A program made the translations under genes and the position numbers. Positions 7,330 to 15,655 of a stretch of 47,625 nucleotides of DNA are shown here, piece after piece (position 1 is the first letter of the stretch; the number at the start of each line of letters is the position of its first letter). A model generated the notes under the pieces. The model searched no databases. It worked only from the letters and a program-made list of their open reading frames with translations, and was not told the origin of the DNA. The DNA lies in the IMG/VR virus record IMGVR_UViG_3300033145_001371, positions 1 to 47,625 of that record; one strand, given 5' to 3'. This DNA comes from a virus.

Positions 7330-7944
7330 ATGACCAAAAAGCAGAAAGCAAGATACGGTAAAAAGTGGAGAAAACTAAACAAGGATAAAACGAGAGGATA
7401 TTGTAAGAAGTATCGGAAGGAGAATAAAGAAAAATTACAGCAATATGGGAAGGAATACCGTAAGAAAAATAAAGAAAAAATACAGCAACACAAAAAGGAA
7501 TGCCGTAGGAAACTGCGACAATATAAGGAAAAGAATATAAGGGAAAGTGAAAAAAAACGACAAGAAATATATAGACAATATCTTAATCGTGACCCTAATT
7601 ACAACCGTGACCGACTAAATAGTAATATTGCAAAAGGAATTAATAGCTCGCTTAAAGGTAGGAAGGATGGACGTCACTGGGAAGATTGTGTAGGTTATAC
7701 TTTGAAACAGCTCATAAAACATCTTGAGAAACAGTTTGGAGAAGGAATGAACTGGGAGAACTATGGAGCTTGGCATATCGACCATAAGATTCCTCAATCA
7801 ATCTTTAACTTCACGAAGATAGAACATATTGACTTCAAGCGTTGCTGGGCGCTTAGCAACCTTCAGCCTTTGTGGGCTTTAGATAATCTTAAGAAAGGGG
7901 ATAGAATTACTAAACCTTTTCAATTATGTTTACCGGTAGGATAA
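7330..7944 (+). CDS. HNH endonuclease with Lys-rich repeat N-terminus
   Basis: About 204 residues from ATG 7330, chosen over TTG 7312 because AAAAGGAAGAG lies just before it. The N-terminal third is a very basic set of repeats of K-E-Y-R-K-x-N-K-E-K type, likely a DNA-binding helix array. The C-terminal third has W-H-I-D-H-K-I-P, then L-S-N-L-Q-P-L-W-A and N-L-K-K-G-D, the HNH layout of many free-standing phage nucleases. It interrupts the Mu F-protease interval and is probably a mobile homing gene. Confidence 0.8.
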   Translation: MTKKQKARYGKKWRKLNKDKTRGYCKKYRKENKEKLQQYGKEYRKKNKEKIQQHKKECRRKLRQYKEKNIRESEKKRQEIYRQYLNRDPNYNRDRLNSNIAKGINSSLKGRKDGRHWEDCVGYTLKQLIKHLEKQFGEGMNWENYGAWHIDHKIPQSIFNFTKIEHIDFKRCWALSNLQPLWALDNLKKGDRITKPFQLCLPVG

Positions 7945-8004
7945 GATTTTTTGAAGAAGTAATAATGAGCAAAAAAAACTAGAAATTAATAGAGGTGAAC
8001 TGAT

Positions 8005-8151
8005 TTGAGAGTAGAAGAGATTGATGAGAAGAAACTAAAGCAAGCTAAGGATAACGAGCTTTACAGCCTCAAACTAAGATGCCTGCAAATATGGCAAAAG
8101 ATAGTAGGTGAGAAAAATGTTAGCAAGAAAAGAACTTTTAGAAAAGTATAA
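8005..8151 (+). CDS. small hypothetical protein upstream of the protease
   Basis: A 48-residue protein starting at TTG 8005 after AGAGGTGAAC. Its sequence (E-E-I-D-E-K-K-L-K, S-L-K-L-R-C-L-Q-I-W) resembles short helical segments that often stand before XkdF-type proteases. It overlaps the protease gene by 35 bases in another frame. It may be a separate small protein or a split-off N-terminus. Confidence 0.5.
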   Translation: MRVEEIDEKKLKQAKDNELYSLKLRCLQIWQKIVGEKNVSKKRTFRKV

Positions 8152-9532
8152 GCTCCTGAAGACCGAGATGCAGAAAAGAGGCTTGAAATTTAGCTCCAAT
8201 ATGCCTCTAGACAAAGCCTCGTTCAAGAAGGCAATGGTCGGAATAGATGTAGAGAGCCTCAGCGACGTTGTTATTATCAAGGATTATGTTTCTATTAGCG
8301 GTCCCTTCGTAAAGTCTTCCAGGGAGGCTAAGGTAGTTGATATAGTTATCAAGGATGATGAAGAGAACAGGGATGAGGAGCTGGAAGAGCAGATAAGCGA
8401 GGCTGTGCAGAGTGAAACTAAAAAGAAATGTAAGTTTACCTATAGCAAGGCTGATTCGATTTCCTCTTTTATACCATTATTTGATAAAGTGATCAGGGCA
8501 AAAAAGGAAACGAGGAAAGTAGAAATCAGCAAACCAGAAACTATCGAAGATTACCACAGGATTCCCGTGAGAGAATGCAAGATAACGGCTACTATCGATA
8601 TTTCCGAGAAGGACGGAATAAAAGCCCTCTATTGCGGCAAGGAGAAGGAGATAGCGACATACCTTTTTCCTGTAGATAAGTTTACTATGAAAGAGGCAAA
8701 GGCTTGGATAAAGGAGCATTCTAAGCAAAAGTTTGATAAATCAGTTGGTGGAGCGAAAAACCTCCCTCTTGATGATACAGTTAAGTGGGATGCTGATGCT
8801 GCCGTGAAGAGAATGAGGAAACTGGCAGGTGGGCCAGACAAGGATAATATGGATTGGAGCAAATACCGCAGGGGTTTTGCTTGGTATGATCCTGAGAACA
8901 AAGAGAACTTTGGAGCATACAAGCTCCCCTTTGCCGATGTAATTGACGGTAAACTGACTGCGATTTGGGGAGGAATATTCAGGGGACTAGCAGTGCTTCT
9001 TGGAGCAAGAGGCGGAGTTGATGTTGGAGACGACAGGAAAGCTGTCTATAATTTCTATATCAGCTATTACAAAAGATTTGACAAAGAGCCACCAGAGTTC
9101 AGAAAATATGAGGAAGTAGAGCTGAAGAAAATGTTTCCAGAGGAGGAGATGGAAAAGATAGACTTCCAGTTCAAGAAAATTGACAAGAAGGAGCATATAG
9201 TTGGAGGTGTAGTTTACGGAGTAAGCGGTGGGCCCGATACACAAGGGGATACTGCAAGCAAAGAGGAAATCTGGAAAGCATTAAAGAAGTTTGCAATTAA
9301 TAAAGGTAATATAAAAGTAATGCATAAAGGCAAAAAACGAAATATTCCAATAGTCGAAAACTATTTTGTGGAATCCGATACATTTAAGGGAGGAACTGGA
9401 CCCGAACATTTATTGAAAGCAGGTGATTGGTGGCTGTCTCTTTACTTGGGTAATGAGAAAGAGATCTTCAATGATGTTTTGAGTGGAAAGTTGACAGGTC
9501 TGAGTATGGGAGGATTTGCGAGTAGCACTTGA
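8117..9532 (+). CDS. XkdF-like prohead protease with extra middle domain
   Basis: About 471 residues from ATG 8117; GTG 8108 is an alternative, but AGGTGAG is better placed for 8117. The middle carries W-D-A-D-A-A-x-x-R-M-R-K, G-F-A-W-Y-D and Y-K-L-P-F-A-D-V-I-D-G, a conserved region of unknown role often joined to phage proteases. The C-terminal 150 residues match the XkdF putative serine peptidase: I-V-G-G-V-V-Y, D-T-Q-G-D, V-M-H-K-G (His), I-V-E-N-Y-F-V-E-S and L-S-M-G-G-F. It should mature the procapsid. The gene ends just before promoter P2. Confidence 0.82.
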   Translation: MLARKELLEKYKLLKTEMQKRGLKFSSNMPLDKASFKKAMVGIDVESLSDVVIIKDYVSISGPFVKSSREAKVVDIVIKDDEENRDEELEEQISEAVQSETKKKCKFTYSKADSISSFIPLFDKVIRAKKETRKVEISKPETIEDYHRIPVRECKITATIDISEKDGIKALYCGKEKEIATYLFPVDKFTMKEAKAWIKEHSKQKFDKSVGGAKNLPLDDTVKWDADAAVKRMRKLAGGPDKDNMDWSKYRRGFAWYDPENKENFGAYKLPFADVIDGKLTAIWGGIFRGLAVLLGARGGVDVGDDRKAVYNFYISYYKRFDKEPPEFRKYEEVELKKMFPEEEMEKIDFQFKKIDKKEHIVGGVVYGVSGGPDTQGDTASKEEIWKALKKFAINKGNIKVMHKGKKRNIPIVENYFVESDTFKGGTGPEHLLKAGDWWLSLYLGNEKEIFNDVLSGKLTGLSMGGFASST

Positions 9533-9556
9533 CATATTAAAATACTTTATTATAAT
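9529..9556 (+). promoter_or_regulatory. promoter P2, sigma-70 consensus
   Basis: TTGACA at 9529-9534 and TATAAT at 9551-9556, spacer 16. The -35 box overlaps the stop of the protease gene. Transcription should start near 9563, just upstream of the structured leader and terminator at 9601-9685. Confidence 0.8.
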
Positions 9557-9562
9557 AAATAA

Positions 9563-9685
9563 TAATTAGGTTGGTAATGTTTGAAAAGTTAAAGGTTCGG
9601 TAGAGTTCCCTTTCGAGGGAAGCTCATGAAAGAACGCTTTAAGCTTTCGAGAAATTATACGAGAGTTTAAGACGTTCTTTTTTTT
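9563..9685 (+). ncRNA. structured leader or small RNA ending in a terminator
   Basis: A transcript from P2 would begin near 9563 and reach a strong terminator at 9685, giving about 120 nt. It includes an eight-codon frame (ATG 9577 to TAG 9603). A hairpin at 9603-9626 has a TTCCCT/AGGGAA stem and a TTCG loop, extended by GAG/CTC. The terminator follows. This layout fits an attenuator for the scaffold-capsid genes or a free small RNA. I know no family that matches it. Confidence 0.5.
9629..9685 (+). terminator. intrinsic terminator with about 20-bp stem
   Basis: AAAGAACG (9629-9636) pairs with CGTTCTTT (9673-9680). The stem continues through 9638-9649 with 9660-9671 using several G-T pairs, closing on a ten-base A/T-rich loop. 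Eight T residues end at 9685. It stands between the protease and the scaffold-like gene, so full-length late transcripts must read through it. Confidence 0.85.
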
Positions 9686-9714
9686 GTTAGATACCAAAAG
9701 AGAGGTAATTTTGA

Positions 9715-10851
9715 ATGGGCAGAAAATTGAAGGAGATCGAGGTTCAAGAAATTAGTCTCGTTGATGCTGCTGCAAATCGGAAAAAATTTCTAATCGTCAA
9801 GAAGGAATTAGGTGAAGGAGCAGGCATTGGGGGGCCACGACAGGGACTCGGAGGTGCTAAGTATTGCGTATGCCCTAAATGCGGATACTCAATCGAGCAT
9901 GCTCAGATTGGCGAAGGCAAATCAAAGCCTTGCGCTCAGATTAAGTGTCCTGAGTGTGGCACTAAAATGGTTGGCTCTAAGACTAAGGAGTTGAGTAAAT
10001 TGAAGAAAAAAGCTCATATTTCGATAGATAGTGACGGGACTATTAAAGGAACTAAGATACTTGTGGATGGAAAAGAGATAAAGGATATTACAGACTTTTA
10101 TTTTTCTTTTTATAAACCAAACACAAGGGGAGATGAGGTAGCTATAAATCCAATTTCTTGTTCTTATTCAAGAGTTACAGAATCCGAAGATGGTTTTAAG
10201 CATACTGATACTTTCTATCTATCTAAATCACTGGAGGTGATACAAATGAAAGAGTTGAAGGAGATTTATAAAGACTTGACCGATGAAGAGTTCTCGGAAG
10301 AGCAAATTAAAAAAGTAAAAAAGCTTTCCGAAGAAGCTCAGAATGTAATCAAGAAAGCACTGAATTCACTAGGGGAATATAAAAACGATATGCCTCAGGA
10401 TCTTAGAGATGCCGTGAAGATATTAGCTAAGAATGCTATTGGTTCTGGAGCTGAGGAAATCAAGAAGTCTGACGAGCCTTATAAACTCGAAGAAGTGCTA
10501 AAGGCGTTGGAGAAAGTTCACCTGGAGAAGGCTGGAGCTAAACTCTCCAAGAATACTAGACAGCAAATCCAGAAGGCTATTGATGCTCTGAAAAAACTTA
10601 TTGAGAATGATCTGAAAAAGGATGACGGAAATCCTGAACTCAAGAAGGAACTAGAGGAGATTAAAAAAGCGGTGGATAAGCTGACCGAAAAAGATGCCGA
10701 AGATTCTAAAAAGGAATTGAAGGATCTAAAGGAACGTCTGGAAGTTATCGAGAAAGCCAAAGGAATAAAAAAATCTATCGATGGTAATGGTGAGAAGGAA
10801 AAAGACGATAAGGTCAAATGGCCATCCTTTTCCGTCTTGGATGAGGAATAG
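9715..10851 (+). CDS. scaffold-like head protein with inserted zinc ribbon
   Basis: A 378-residue protein between protease and capsid genes. The N-terminus (E-I-S-L-V-D-A-A-A-N-R-K-K-F) is the motif usually found at the end of XkdF-type proteins. Residues about 50-90 form a zinc ribbon (C-P-K-C-G and C-P-E-C-G, with a further Cys). A beta-rich stretch follows to about residue 165. The rest is Lys/Glu coiled coil, as in scaffolding proteins. Position and the coiled coil suggest a scaffold or capsid assembly role. ATG 9715 follows AGAGGTAATT. Confidence 0.65.
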   Translation: MGRKLKEIEVQEISLVDAAANRKKFLIVKKELGEGAGIGGPRQGLGGAKYCVCPKCGYSIEHAQIGEGKSKPCAQIKCPECGTKMVGSKTKELSKLKKKAHISIDSDGTIKGTKILVDGKEIKDITDFYFSFYKPNTRGDEVAINPISCSYSRVTESEDGFKHTDTFYLSKSLEVIQMKELKEIYKDLTDEEFSEEQIKKVKKLSEEAQNVIKKALNSLGEYKNDMPQDLRDAVKILAKNAIGSGAEEIKKSDEPYKLEEVLKALEKVHLEKAGAKLSKNTRQQIQKAIDALKKLIENDLKKDDGNPELKKELEEIKKAVDKLTEKDAEDSKKELKDLKERLEVIEKAKGIKKSIDGNGEKEKDDKVKWPSFSVLDEE

Positions 10852-10890
10852 TTGTAAATTAAAATTGTAAATAAAGCGAGGTGTTAAAAC

Positions 10891-11970
10891 ATGATAAGCA
10901 ATAAAGAATTGTTAAACAAAAAGAGAATCCAGAAGATGGTCTCTCTTGATATAACTTTTGCAGCAGAAGAAGCCGACCGATTCATCGATTATATAGTTGA
11001 CGAATCAGTGCTGAAGGACAATGCTCGGATTATAAAGATGGCTAAGGAGTCGAAGAATATCAGAGCATTGGGGTTGGGGACTGGAAGATTCCTAAAACCA
11101 GCCGCAACCTTTTCATCTTCTGACTACAAAAAAGAGTTATCTCACGATCTCATAACTCTATCAGCCAAGAAAGTAAGAGGCTGCATAGTGATATTTGATG
11201 ACGATTTAGAGGATAATATCGAGGGGCAGGCTTTCACTGACCATCTTTTGAAAATGATTGCTGCGAAGATAGCCAACGAGCTAGATGAGGCATACTGGAT
11301 TGGGGACACAGCAGGGAGTTTTGGAAGCGACGATATAAGAGGACTCTGGGACGGTTGGAGATACAGAATCATCAATGGTGATACTGATGGAGATGACTAC
11401 TATAATGATGTATCTGGAGGCTCTAATATTCTGGATGCGGAAAGTGCTTTTGAGTTCAATACTGAGAAGACAATCGCAGAACAGGGCGGCGCAGGTTACG
11501 ACTGGGAATTCAAGTTTGGAAAAATGCTTAGAACGCTTCCTTCCAAATATAAGAAGGGAGGACTAGCTAATCTGAGATTTTTCTGCTCTGACCAGGTAGT
11601 CCAGGATTACATCGAAGCTCTGGCAGCGAGGTCTACTGTCCTGGGTGACAATGCGATTCTCGGTAAGGGGCCGACTCAGTACGGAACTGTTCCTCTTATT
11701 AGCTGTCCTCTGATGCCTACGAATCTTGCCACTGATTACGCAGATTACAGTGATGGATGGGCAGGAGCTAAAACTGACTGCCTATTAACTCATAAGGGCA
11801 ACCTTATAGTGGGAATCCACAGAGACATAAAAATGGAGTCCCAGAGAGAGGCGGCCGACGAGGCTACATATTTCTACTACAGTCTTCGTGCAGACTTGGC
11901 AATCGAAAATATAAATGCGTTGGTCCTCACAAAGAACCTGGAAGTAGGGATAGGTTTTAAGGCAAGCTAA
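10891..11970 (+). CDS. major capsid protein
   Basis: A 359-residue protein behind an AAGCGAGGTG ribosome site. The pattern, a helical N-arm, I-V-D-E-S-V-L-K, F-D-D-D-L-E-D-N, D-E-A-Y-W-I-G-D, then V-P-L-I-S-C-P-L-M and a C-terminal strand A-L-V-L-T-K-N-L-E-V-G, fits the HK97-fold capsid group. The central Gly/Asp-rich stretch (residues 150-185) could be a surface loop. Its place after protease and scaffold and before the connectors supports the call. Confidence 0.85.
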   Translation: MISNKELLNKKRIQKMVSLDITFAAEEADRFIDYIVDESVLKDNARIIKMAKESKNIRALGLGTGRFLKPAATFSSSDYKKELSHDLITLSAKKVRGCIVIFDDDLEDNIEGQAFTDHLLKMIAAKIANELDEAYWIGDTAGSFGSDDIRGLWDGWRYRIINGDTDGDDYYNDVSGGSNILDAESAFEFNTEKTIAEQGGAGYDWEFKFGKMLRTLPSKYKKGGLANLRFFCSDQVVQDYIEALAARSTVLGDNAILGKGPTQYGTVPLISCPLMPTNLATDYADYSDGWAGAKTDCLLTHKGNLIVGIHRDIKMESQREAADEATYFYYSLRADLAIENINALVLTKNLEVGIGFKAS

Positions 11971-12233
11971 TGAAATATCGAATAATCAACCACGGGAATA
12001 CGAGGAAGCTCCCCTACAAGGGAAAGTATTATTTCCTGAAGAAAAAGGGAGGCTTTGAGACTGAAAACAAAGGGGTAGCTGAGGCTCTCTCTAGTTACCC
12101 CTATATCGAGGCTAGGAAGATTGAGAATTTTGAGGGAAAGACTATCCAGCAATTAAGGAAGATTGCCAGTAAGAAAGGCATAAGCTGGATAGGCCTGAAA
12201 AAAGTTGATTTACTGAATAAACTAAACGAGTGA
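11970..12233 (+). CDS. small head protein with SAP/HeH-like C-terminus
   Basis: An 87-residue basic protein whose ATG overlaps the capsid stop (TAATG). The C-terminal half (T-I-Q-Q-L-R-K-I-A-S-K-K-G, then G-L-K-K-V-D-L-L-N-K-L) matches the helix-extension-helix pattern of SAP/HeH/Rho-N domains, which bind nucleic acid. Comparable small proteins follow the capsid gene in many siphoviruses. The exact role is unknown. Confidence 0.65.
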   Translation: MKYRIINHGNTRKLPYKGKYYFLKKKGGFETENKGVAEALSSYPYIEARKIENFEGKTIQQLRKIASKKGISWIGLKKVDLLNKLNE

Positions 12234-12245
12234 GGTGAATAAATA

Positions 12246-13136
12246 ATGGCTAAAAAAAGTGTAGATTTAAGTGCAGATGTTGACATAGGCCAAATGGTTT
12301 CAAGACGAATAGCGGAAGCATTCAAGTATGGTATTGAGTGCGATATGATTTATGGGAAAATGCTGTCAGGAGCATCTGAGCAAGAAATTCATGTAGCAAG
12401 TGCTACCCAAAATTATGTAGCTGGTACACGTCGCGTGACGCCTGAAGGTCGTGTTTACAAATATGGTAAAGCAACGGCTGAAATTGGGCATATGGGATCA
12501 GGTTTAAAATTCTGGTCTTTGCTTAGTGATGGAATAGGCTACAAAGCCCCAAAGCAAACTCAAACTACCAGCGAATCTACTATTTGGCTTGATTCTGGTA
12601 AAGGGGATGGTGGAGTCACTAAAGATGAGTTAGTCGGTGGCTACATTATAATCCACACCCATACTGTTTCCAATGATATGGTTCGTCGTATTATAGCCAA
12701 TACGCTTGCTGATGGAGATGGTTATGTTACGATTACAGTTGATAGACCCTGGGATTATGCTATTTCCACAGACTTTGGTACTGAAACATATCCGAATCCC
12801 TATATGAATTTGCGTCAACGAATTGCAGCGGGTGATTATCCTGCAGCAGGAGACAGGCTTTCGTCTGTTGCTGGTATGCCGACAGTAAGAACTGCTGTTG
12901 CAGATAGGTTCTTATGGCTTCAAACATGGGGACCGTGTTGGGTGACTCCAGAGGGCGATGTTGGAGGTAGTGTTGCCGATGATAGACGAGGTTGCTTCTT
13001 TGATTATGAAGGCAAAATCATCAAGAAGTCAGCTGATGTCCTTACTACTGATATTCAACAGTATGCAGGGTTTATCATCAATAGGGAAGACGCTTCAACT
13101 GGCCCGCCACTGTTTATGTTGCAGATTAGTCCATAA
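12246..13136 (+). CDS. virion structural protein, family uncertain
   Basis: A 296-residue protein rich in Gly, Asp, Thr and aromatic residues with little Lys, unlike its neighbours. An N-terminal helical part is followed by beta-rich sequence (A-T-R-V-T-P-E-G-R-V-Y-like and F-L-W-L-Q-T-W-G-P-C-W segments). Similar sequences turn up next to capsid genes in environmental phages, which suggests a capsid decoration or second head protein. I cannot name a family with certainty. ATG 12246 follows GAGTGAGGTG. Confidence 0.6.
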   Translation: MAKKSVDLSADVDIGQMVSRRIAEAFKYGIECDMIYGKMLSGASEQEIHVASATQNYVAGTRRVTPEGRVYKYGKATAEIGHMGSGLKFWSLLSDGIGYKAPKQTQTTSESTIWLDSGKGDGGVTKDELVGGYIIIHTHTVSNDMVRRIIANTLADGDGYVTITVDRPWDYAISTDFGTETYPNPYMNLRQRIAAGDYPAAGDRLSSVAGMPTVRTAVADRFLWLQTWGPCWVTPEGDVGGSVADDRRGCFFDYEGKIIKKSADVLTTDIQQYAGFIINREDASTGPPLFMLQISP

Positions 13137-13154
13137 GTGAAGGAAAGGCTTTGG

Positions 13155-13175
13155 GGCCTGTGCCTTAAACAGGCC
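13155..13175 (+). other. hairpin in intergenic gap
   Basis: GGCCTGT (13155-13161) and ACAGGCC (13169-13175) form a perfect 7-bp stem with a seven-base loop. No T-tract follows, so it is not a standard terminator. It may mark an mRNA processing or stability site between two structural genes. Confidence 0.5.
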
Positions 13176-13208
13176 TGCCAAAATTTATTGGAGACGAGGT
13201 GATATAAA

Positions 13209-14072
13209 TTGACAGTATTTCAAAAGAAAGAAGCAGAGTGGGGAATTAATACTGGGCGATATTATGGTTTGTCAATAGAGAATAAACCTACAACGGATAT
13301 AGTCAAGGGTTCAGTCTTCATAGAGATAGATACAGGGAAAAAATTCATATACAACGAAACTGCCTGGGTAGAAAGGTTTGAACAAGGGAAAACATATCGT
13401 GAAGCGATGTCCCAAGCGGGGAAAACGTGGATGGAGAGTTTCCTCATAAATACTAATACGGACCTTGCTGACGAAATCGGTGCAACCTATACCACATTAA
13501 GCCTTATTGATGTCCATACTATTGCTGGATCAAATACCCTCGCAGTAGTTAATACAACTGATTTTACTGGCACTATGCACTATATTTATGATGTTGTGGT
13601 GACTAAAGCGGGGGCAATGGCAACTGCAGAGTTTAAGTGGCGCTGGAAGACCCTGATAAGCGACTGGAGCGACTGGACTGAAGGTGTGGTAACAGCAGCT
13701 GACAATGACCTGGGAAATAATGTAGTTATAAACTGGACTGGAATTACAAGCGTACTGGCTGATGAGTATAGAGTGCATGGGGAATGTAGTTGGCATATAC
13801 CTGCGGATGGCTACAAGAGTTTCCTGACTCGATGGGGAATTCGATTTCTCGATGCTACCCCTGCACAAACATATGCTTATGCTCGACTATTAATCGACGA
13901 CAATCACGTGTGGGAGATACTGGACAGGGCTTACAGCGGAGAAGATTTGCGAACTCCTTTATACTTGCTCGGAGACGGCATTAAGCAGATCAAAATGGAA
14001 TTCAAAGAGATAACGAAGGCTGACGTGGAATATCTATATTTCTATATGCGAGGATGGGATGAAGCTATATAA
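13209..14072 (+). CDS. virion structural protein (TTG start)
   Basis: A 287-residue protein starting at TTG 13209 after GACGAGGTGATA. The N-terminus reads like a short beta module (Y-Y-G-L-S, G-S-V-F-I-E-I-D-T-G-K-K-F-I-Y-N-E-T-A-W), as in phage fibre and decoration proteins. The remainder is beta-rich with many Trp and Thr. It lies between a head protein and the connector gene, so it is probably on the virion surface. Family not recognised. Confidence 0.55.
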   Translation: MTVFQKKEAEWGINTGRYYGLSIENKPTTDIVKGSVFIEIDTGKKFIYNETAWVERFEQGKTYREAMSQAGKTWMESFLINTNTDLADEIGATYTTLSLIDVHTIAGSNTLAVVNTTDFTGTMHYIYDVVVTKAGAMATAEFKWRWKTLISDWSDWTEGVVTAADNDLGNNVVINWTGITSVLADEYRVHGECSWHIPADGYKSFLTRWGIRFLDATPAQTYAYARLLIDDNHVWEILDRAYSGEDLRTPLYLLGDGIKQIKMEFKEITKADVEYLYFYMRGWDEAI

Positions 14073-14082
14073 GGAGTGAATA

Positions 14083-14940
14083 ATGGCAGCCAAAGGCAAA
14101 TACATTGATGATAGTTTGGTAGACAACTGGTCTGATGCGGGGATAACTAGTGATGCAGATAAACAAACAGTGATCGACCGCATTGAGGAGCAAGTAGAAA
14201 AGCTCACTCACGACTATTTCTATTCAAAAGATTTCTCCATAACTTTAGACGGTAATGGTAAAAGTAGATTATCTCTCGGCTTAATCCCTGATATTCTATC
14301 CATCAGTTCTGTCAAAATCAGCGATATTACCCTTGCCTCTGCTTTCTATGCTTATGATAAAAATACAATTTTCAGGACGGCTACTACAACTGGGCAATGT
14401 AAGTCTATTAATGGGATAACTTTATCTGGCTCTAATCCTATATCACTGGAAATCACAGCACACGGATTCATTTCAGGGGAGAACATCAAGCTGATTAGTA
14501 TAGCAGGCATTACTCCCAGTCTGGACGGCGAGTATGTTATCACAAAAGTGGATGCTAACAATTTAACCTTGAACGGAACAGATAGCAGTGATTTTACTGG
14601 CACGTTCACCTCGGGCACAGCCTGCTTTGCTTCCCTGGCAGAATTTCATTATCAGGGATTAACCACAAAAGGATTGTTCCCAGCCGGGATAGAAAATATA
14701 GCTATAGTTGGAAAATATGGTCATAACACCTGTCCTGAACAAATTAAAAAGGCTACAATTGTGCTCTGTAGAGCTTCTAATGATTCTACTTTATATACTC
14801 ATTATGCAGATATGGAAAGTGAAAAATTAGGAGATTATGCCTACAATCGAGGAAATAGGAAATTCTTGACAGGAATTCTGGAAGCGGATTCTCTTTTAAC
14901 TCCATTCATTCGGAAGAAAATTCTTTTGGGAGCTATATAA
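14083..14940 (+). CDS. head-tail connector (adaptor) with inserted FCCH-like domain
   Basis: A 285-residue protein. The start (D-D-S-L-V-D-N-W, D-K-Q-T-V-I-D-R-I-E-E-Q-V-E-K-L) and the helical C-terminus (I-K-K-A-T-I-V-L-C-R-A) are typical of connector adaptors that dock below the portal. Residues about 125-185 hold an inserted beta domain (I-T-A-H-G-F-I-S-G-E-N-I-K-L, D-G-E-Y-V-I-T-K-V-D-A-N-N-L-T-L) resembling FCCH-type modules seen in virion proteins. The insertion roughly doubles the usual length. Confidence 0.75.
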   Translation: MAAKGKYIDDSLVDNWSDAGITSDADKQTVIDRIEEQVEKLTHDYFYSKDFSITLDGNGKSRLSLGLIPDILSISSVKISDITLASAFYAYDKNTIFRTATTTGQCKSINGITLSGSNPISLEITAHGFISGENIKLISIAGITPSLDGEYVITKVDANNLTLNGTDSSDFTGTFTSGTACFASLAEFHYQGLTTKGLFPAGIENIAIVGKYGHNTCPEQIKKATIVLCRASNDSTLYTHYADMESEKLGDYAYNRGNRKFLTGILEADSLLTPFIRKKILLGAI

Positions 14941-15470
14941 TGCAACACTTATTTAACAACAAGATTTCTTTTGAACGAGTCTATGAGACAACTAATGAGA
15001 TTGGAGGAAAGACTACGGTCTGGGCTATATTGGAGAAGTTGAACATAGAAGTCATAAGCGGAACTTTTGAATTAGATGAGGAAATTACTAATGGAGAAGA
15101 CCCTGAGGCCACGGCATACATAGGGAAAGTCGGAGCTGACTACCTGGAAATTTATACTAGAAGCGATACTGATTTCCAGAAAGATGAAACTATCACTGGC
15201 GGAACTTCTGATGCTACAGCAAAGATAACTAGCATTGTTACTTTGAAAAACTTACCTTGCCGTCTTCAACCATACTCAGGTAGGGAGCGTTATCTCTCTG
15301 GCAAGACAGGAGCATTCGTTACTTACGGAATGTTTATACGAGTCCCTGCTATAAGCATTTCTGAAAAAGACAGGGTTAAGTTTGGTAGTAGAACTTTTGA
15401 AATAGACCTCGTGAAGAATTGGGACGAGATAGACCGATATTACAAACTTAGTTTAGTGGAATTAACTTAA
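14940..15470 (+). CDS. head closure protein with inserted beta domain
   Basis: A 176-residue protein whose ATG overlaps the connector stop. Head-closure pattern: I-S-F-E-R-V-Y, then C-R-L-Q-P-Y-S-G-R-E-R, V-R-F/V-K-F-G-S-R-T-F-E-I and a terminal strand. Residues about 40-100 hold an inserted module with two G-(T/G)-x-F/T-E-L/I-x-x-x-E-(E/T)-I-T half-repeats, as seen in other virion proteins. Usual members are about 110 residues long, so the insertion is clear. Confidence 0.7.
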   Translation: MQHLFNNKISFERVYETTNEIGGKTTVWAILEKLNIEVISGTFELDEEITNGEDPEATAYIGKVGADYLEIYTRSDTDFQKDETITGGTSDATAKITSIVTLKNLPCRLQPYSGRERYLSGKTGAFVTYGMFIRVPAISISEKDRVKFGSRTFEIDLVKNWDEIDRYYKLSLVELT

Positions 15471-15637
15471 TGCACATACGACTGAAAAAAGACTGGCATT
15501 GGTATTACAGAGGTAGTATAATTGAATTAGACGAATCGGAAGCAAAGGAATTAGTGAGAAATAGAATTGCAGTTTATGCTTCGAGTCAATCGAGTATGAC
15601 TAAACGGGATTTAGATTACGCACTTCGGAGAAATTGA
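15470..15637 (+). CDS. small head-tail region protein
   Basis: A 55-residue protein with its ATG overlapping the preceding stop. The pattern L-K-K-D-W-H-W-Y-Y-R-G-S-I-I-E-L-D-E-S-E-A-K-E-L-V resembles small beta-plus-helix proteins common between phage head genes. A related stretch appears at residues about 236-285 of the fusion enzyme downstream (15874). Role unknown. Confidence 0.55.
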   Translation: MHIRLKKDWHWYYRGSIIELDESEAKELVRNRIAVYASSQSSMTKRDLDYALRRN

Positions 15638-15655
15638 AAGGGAGGTAAATCACTA

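Noticed and set aside
7204-8004. Group I intron around the HNH gene at 7330
   Set aside because: The Mu F-like gene upstream ends at a normal C-terminus and nothing downstream continues it. No intron core pairing was seen; a free-standing homing gene is simpler.
10518-10817. Minus-strand Ser/Phe-rich frame of 99 codons
   Set aside because: It is the shadow of the Lys/Glu-rich coiled coil on the + strand and has no ribosome site.
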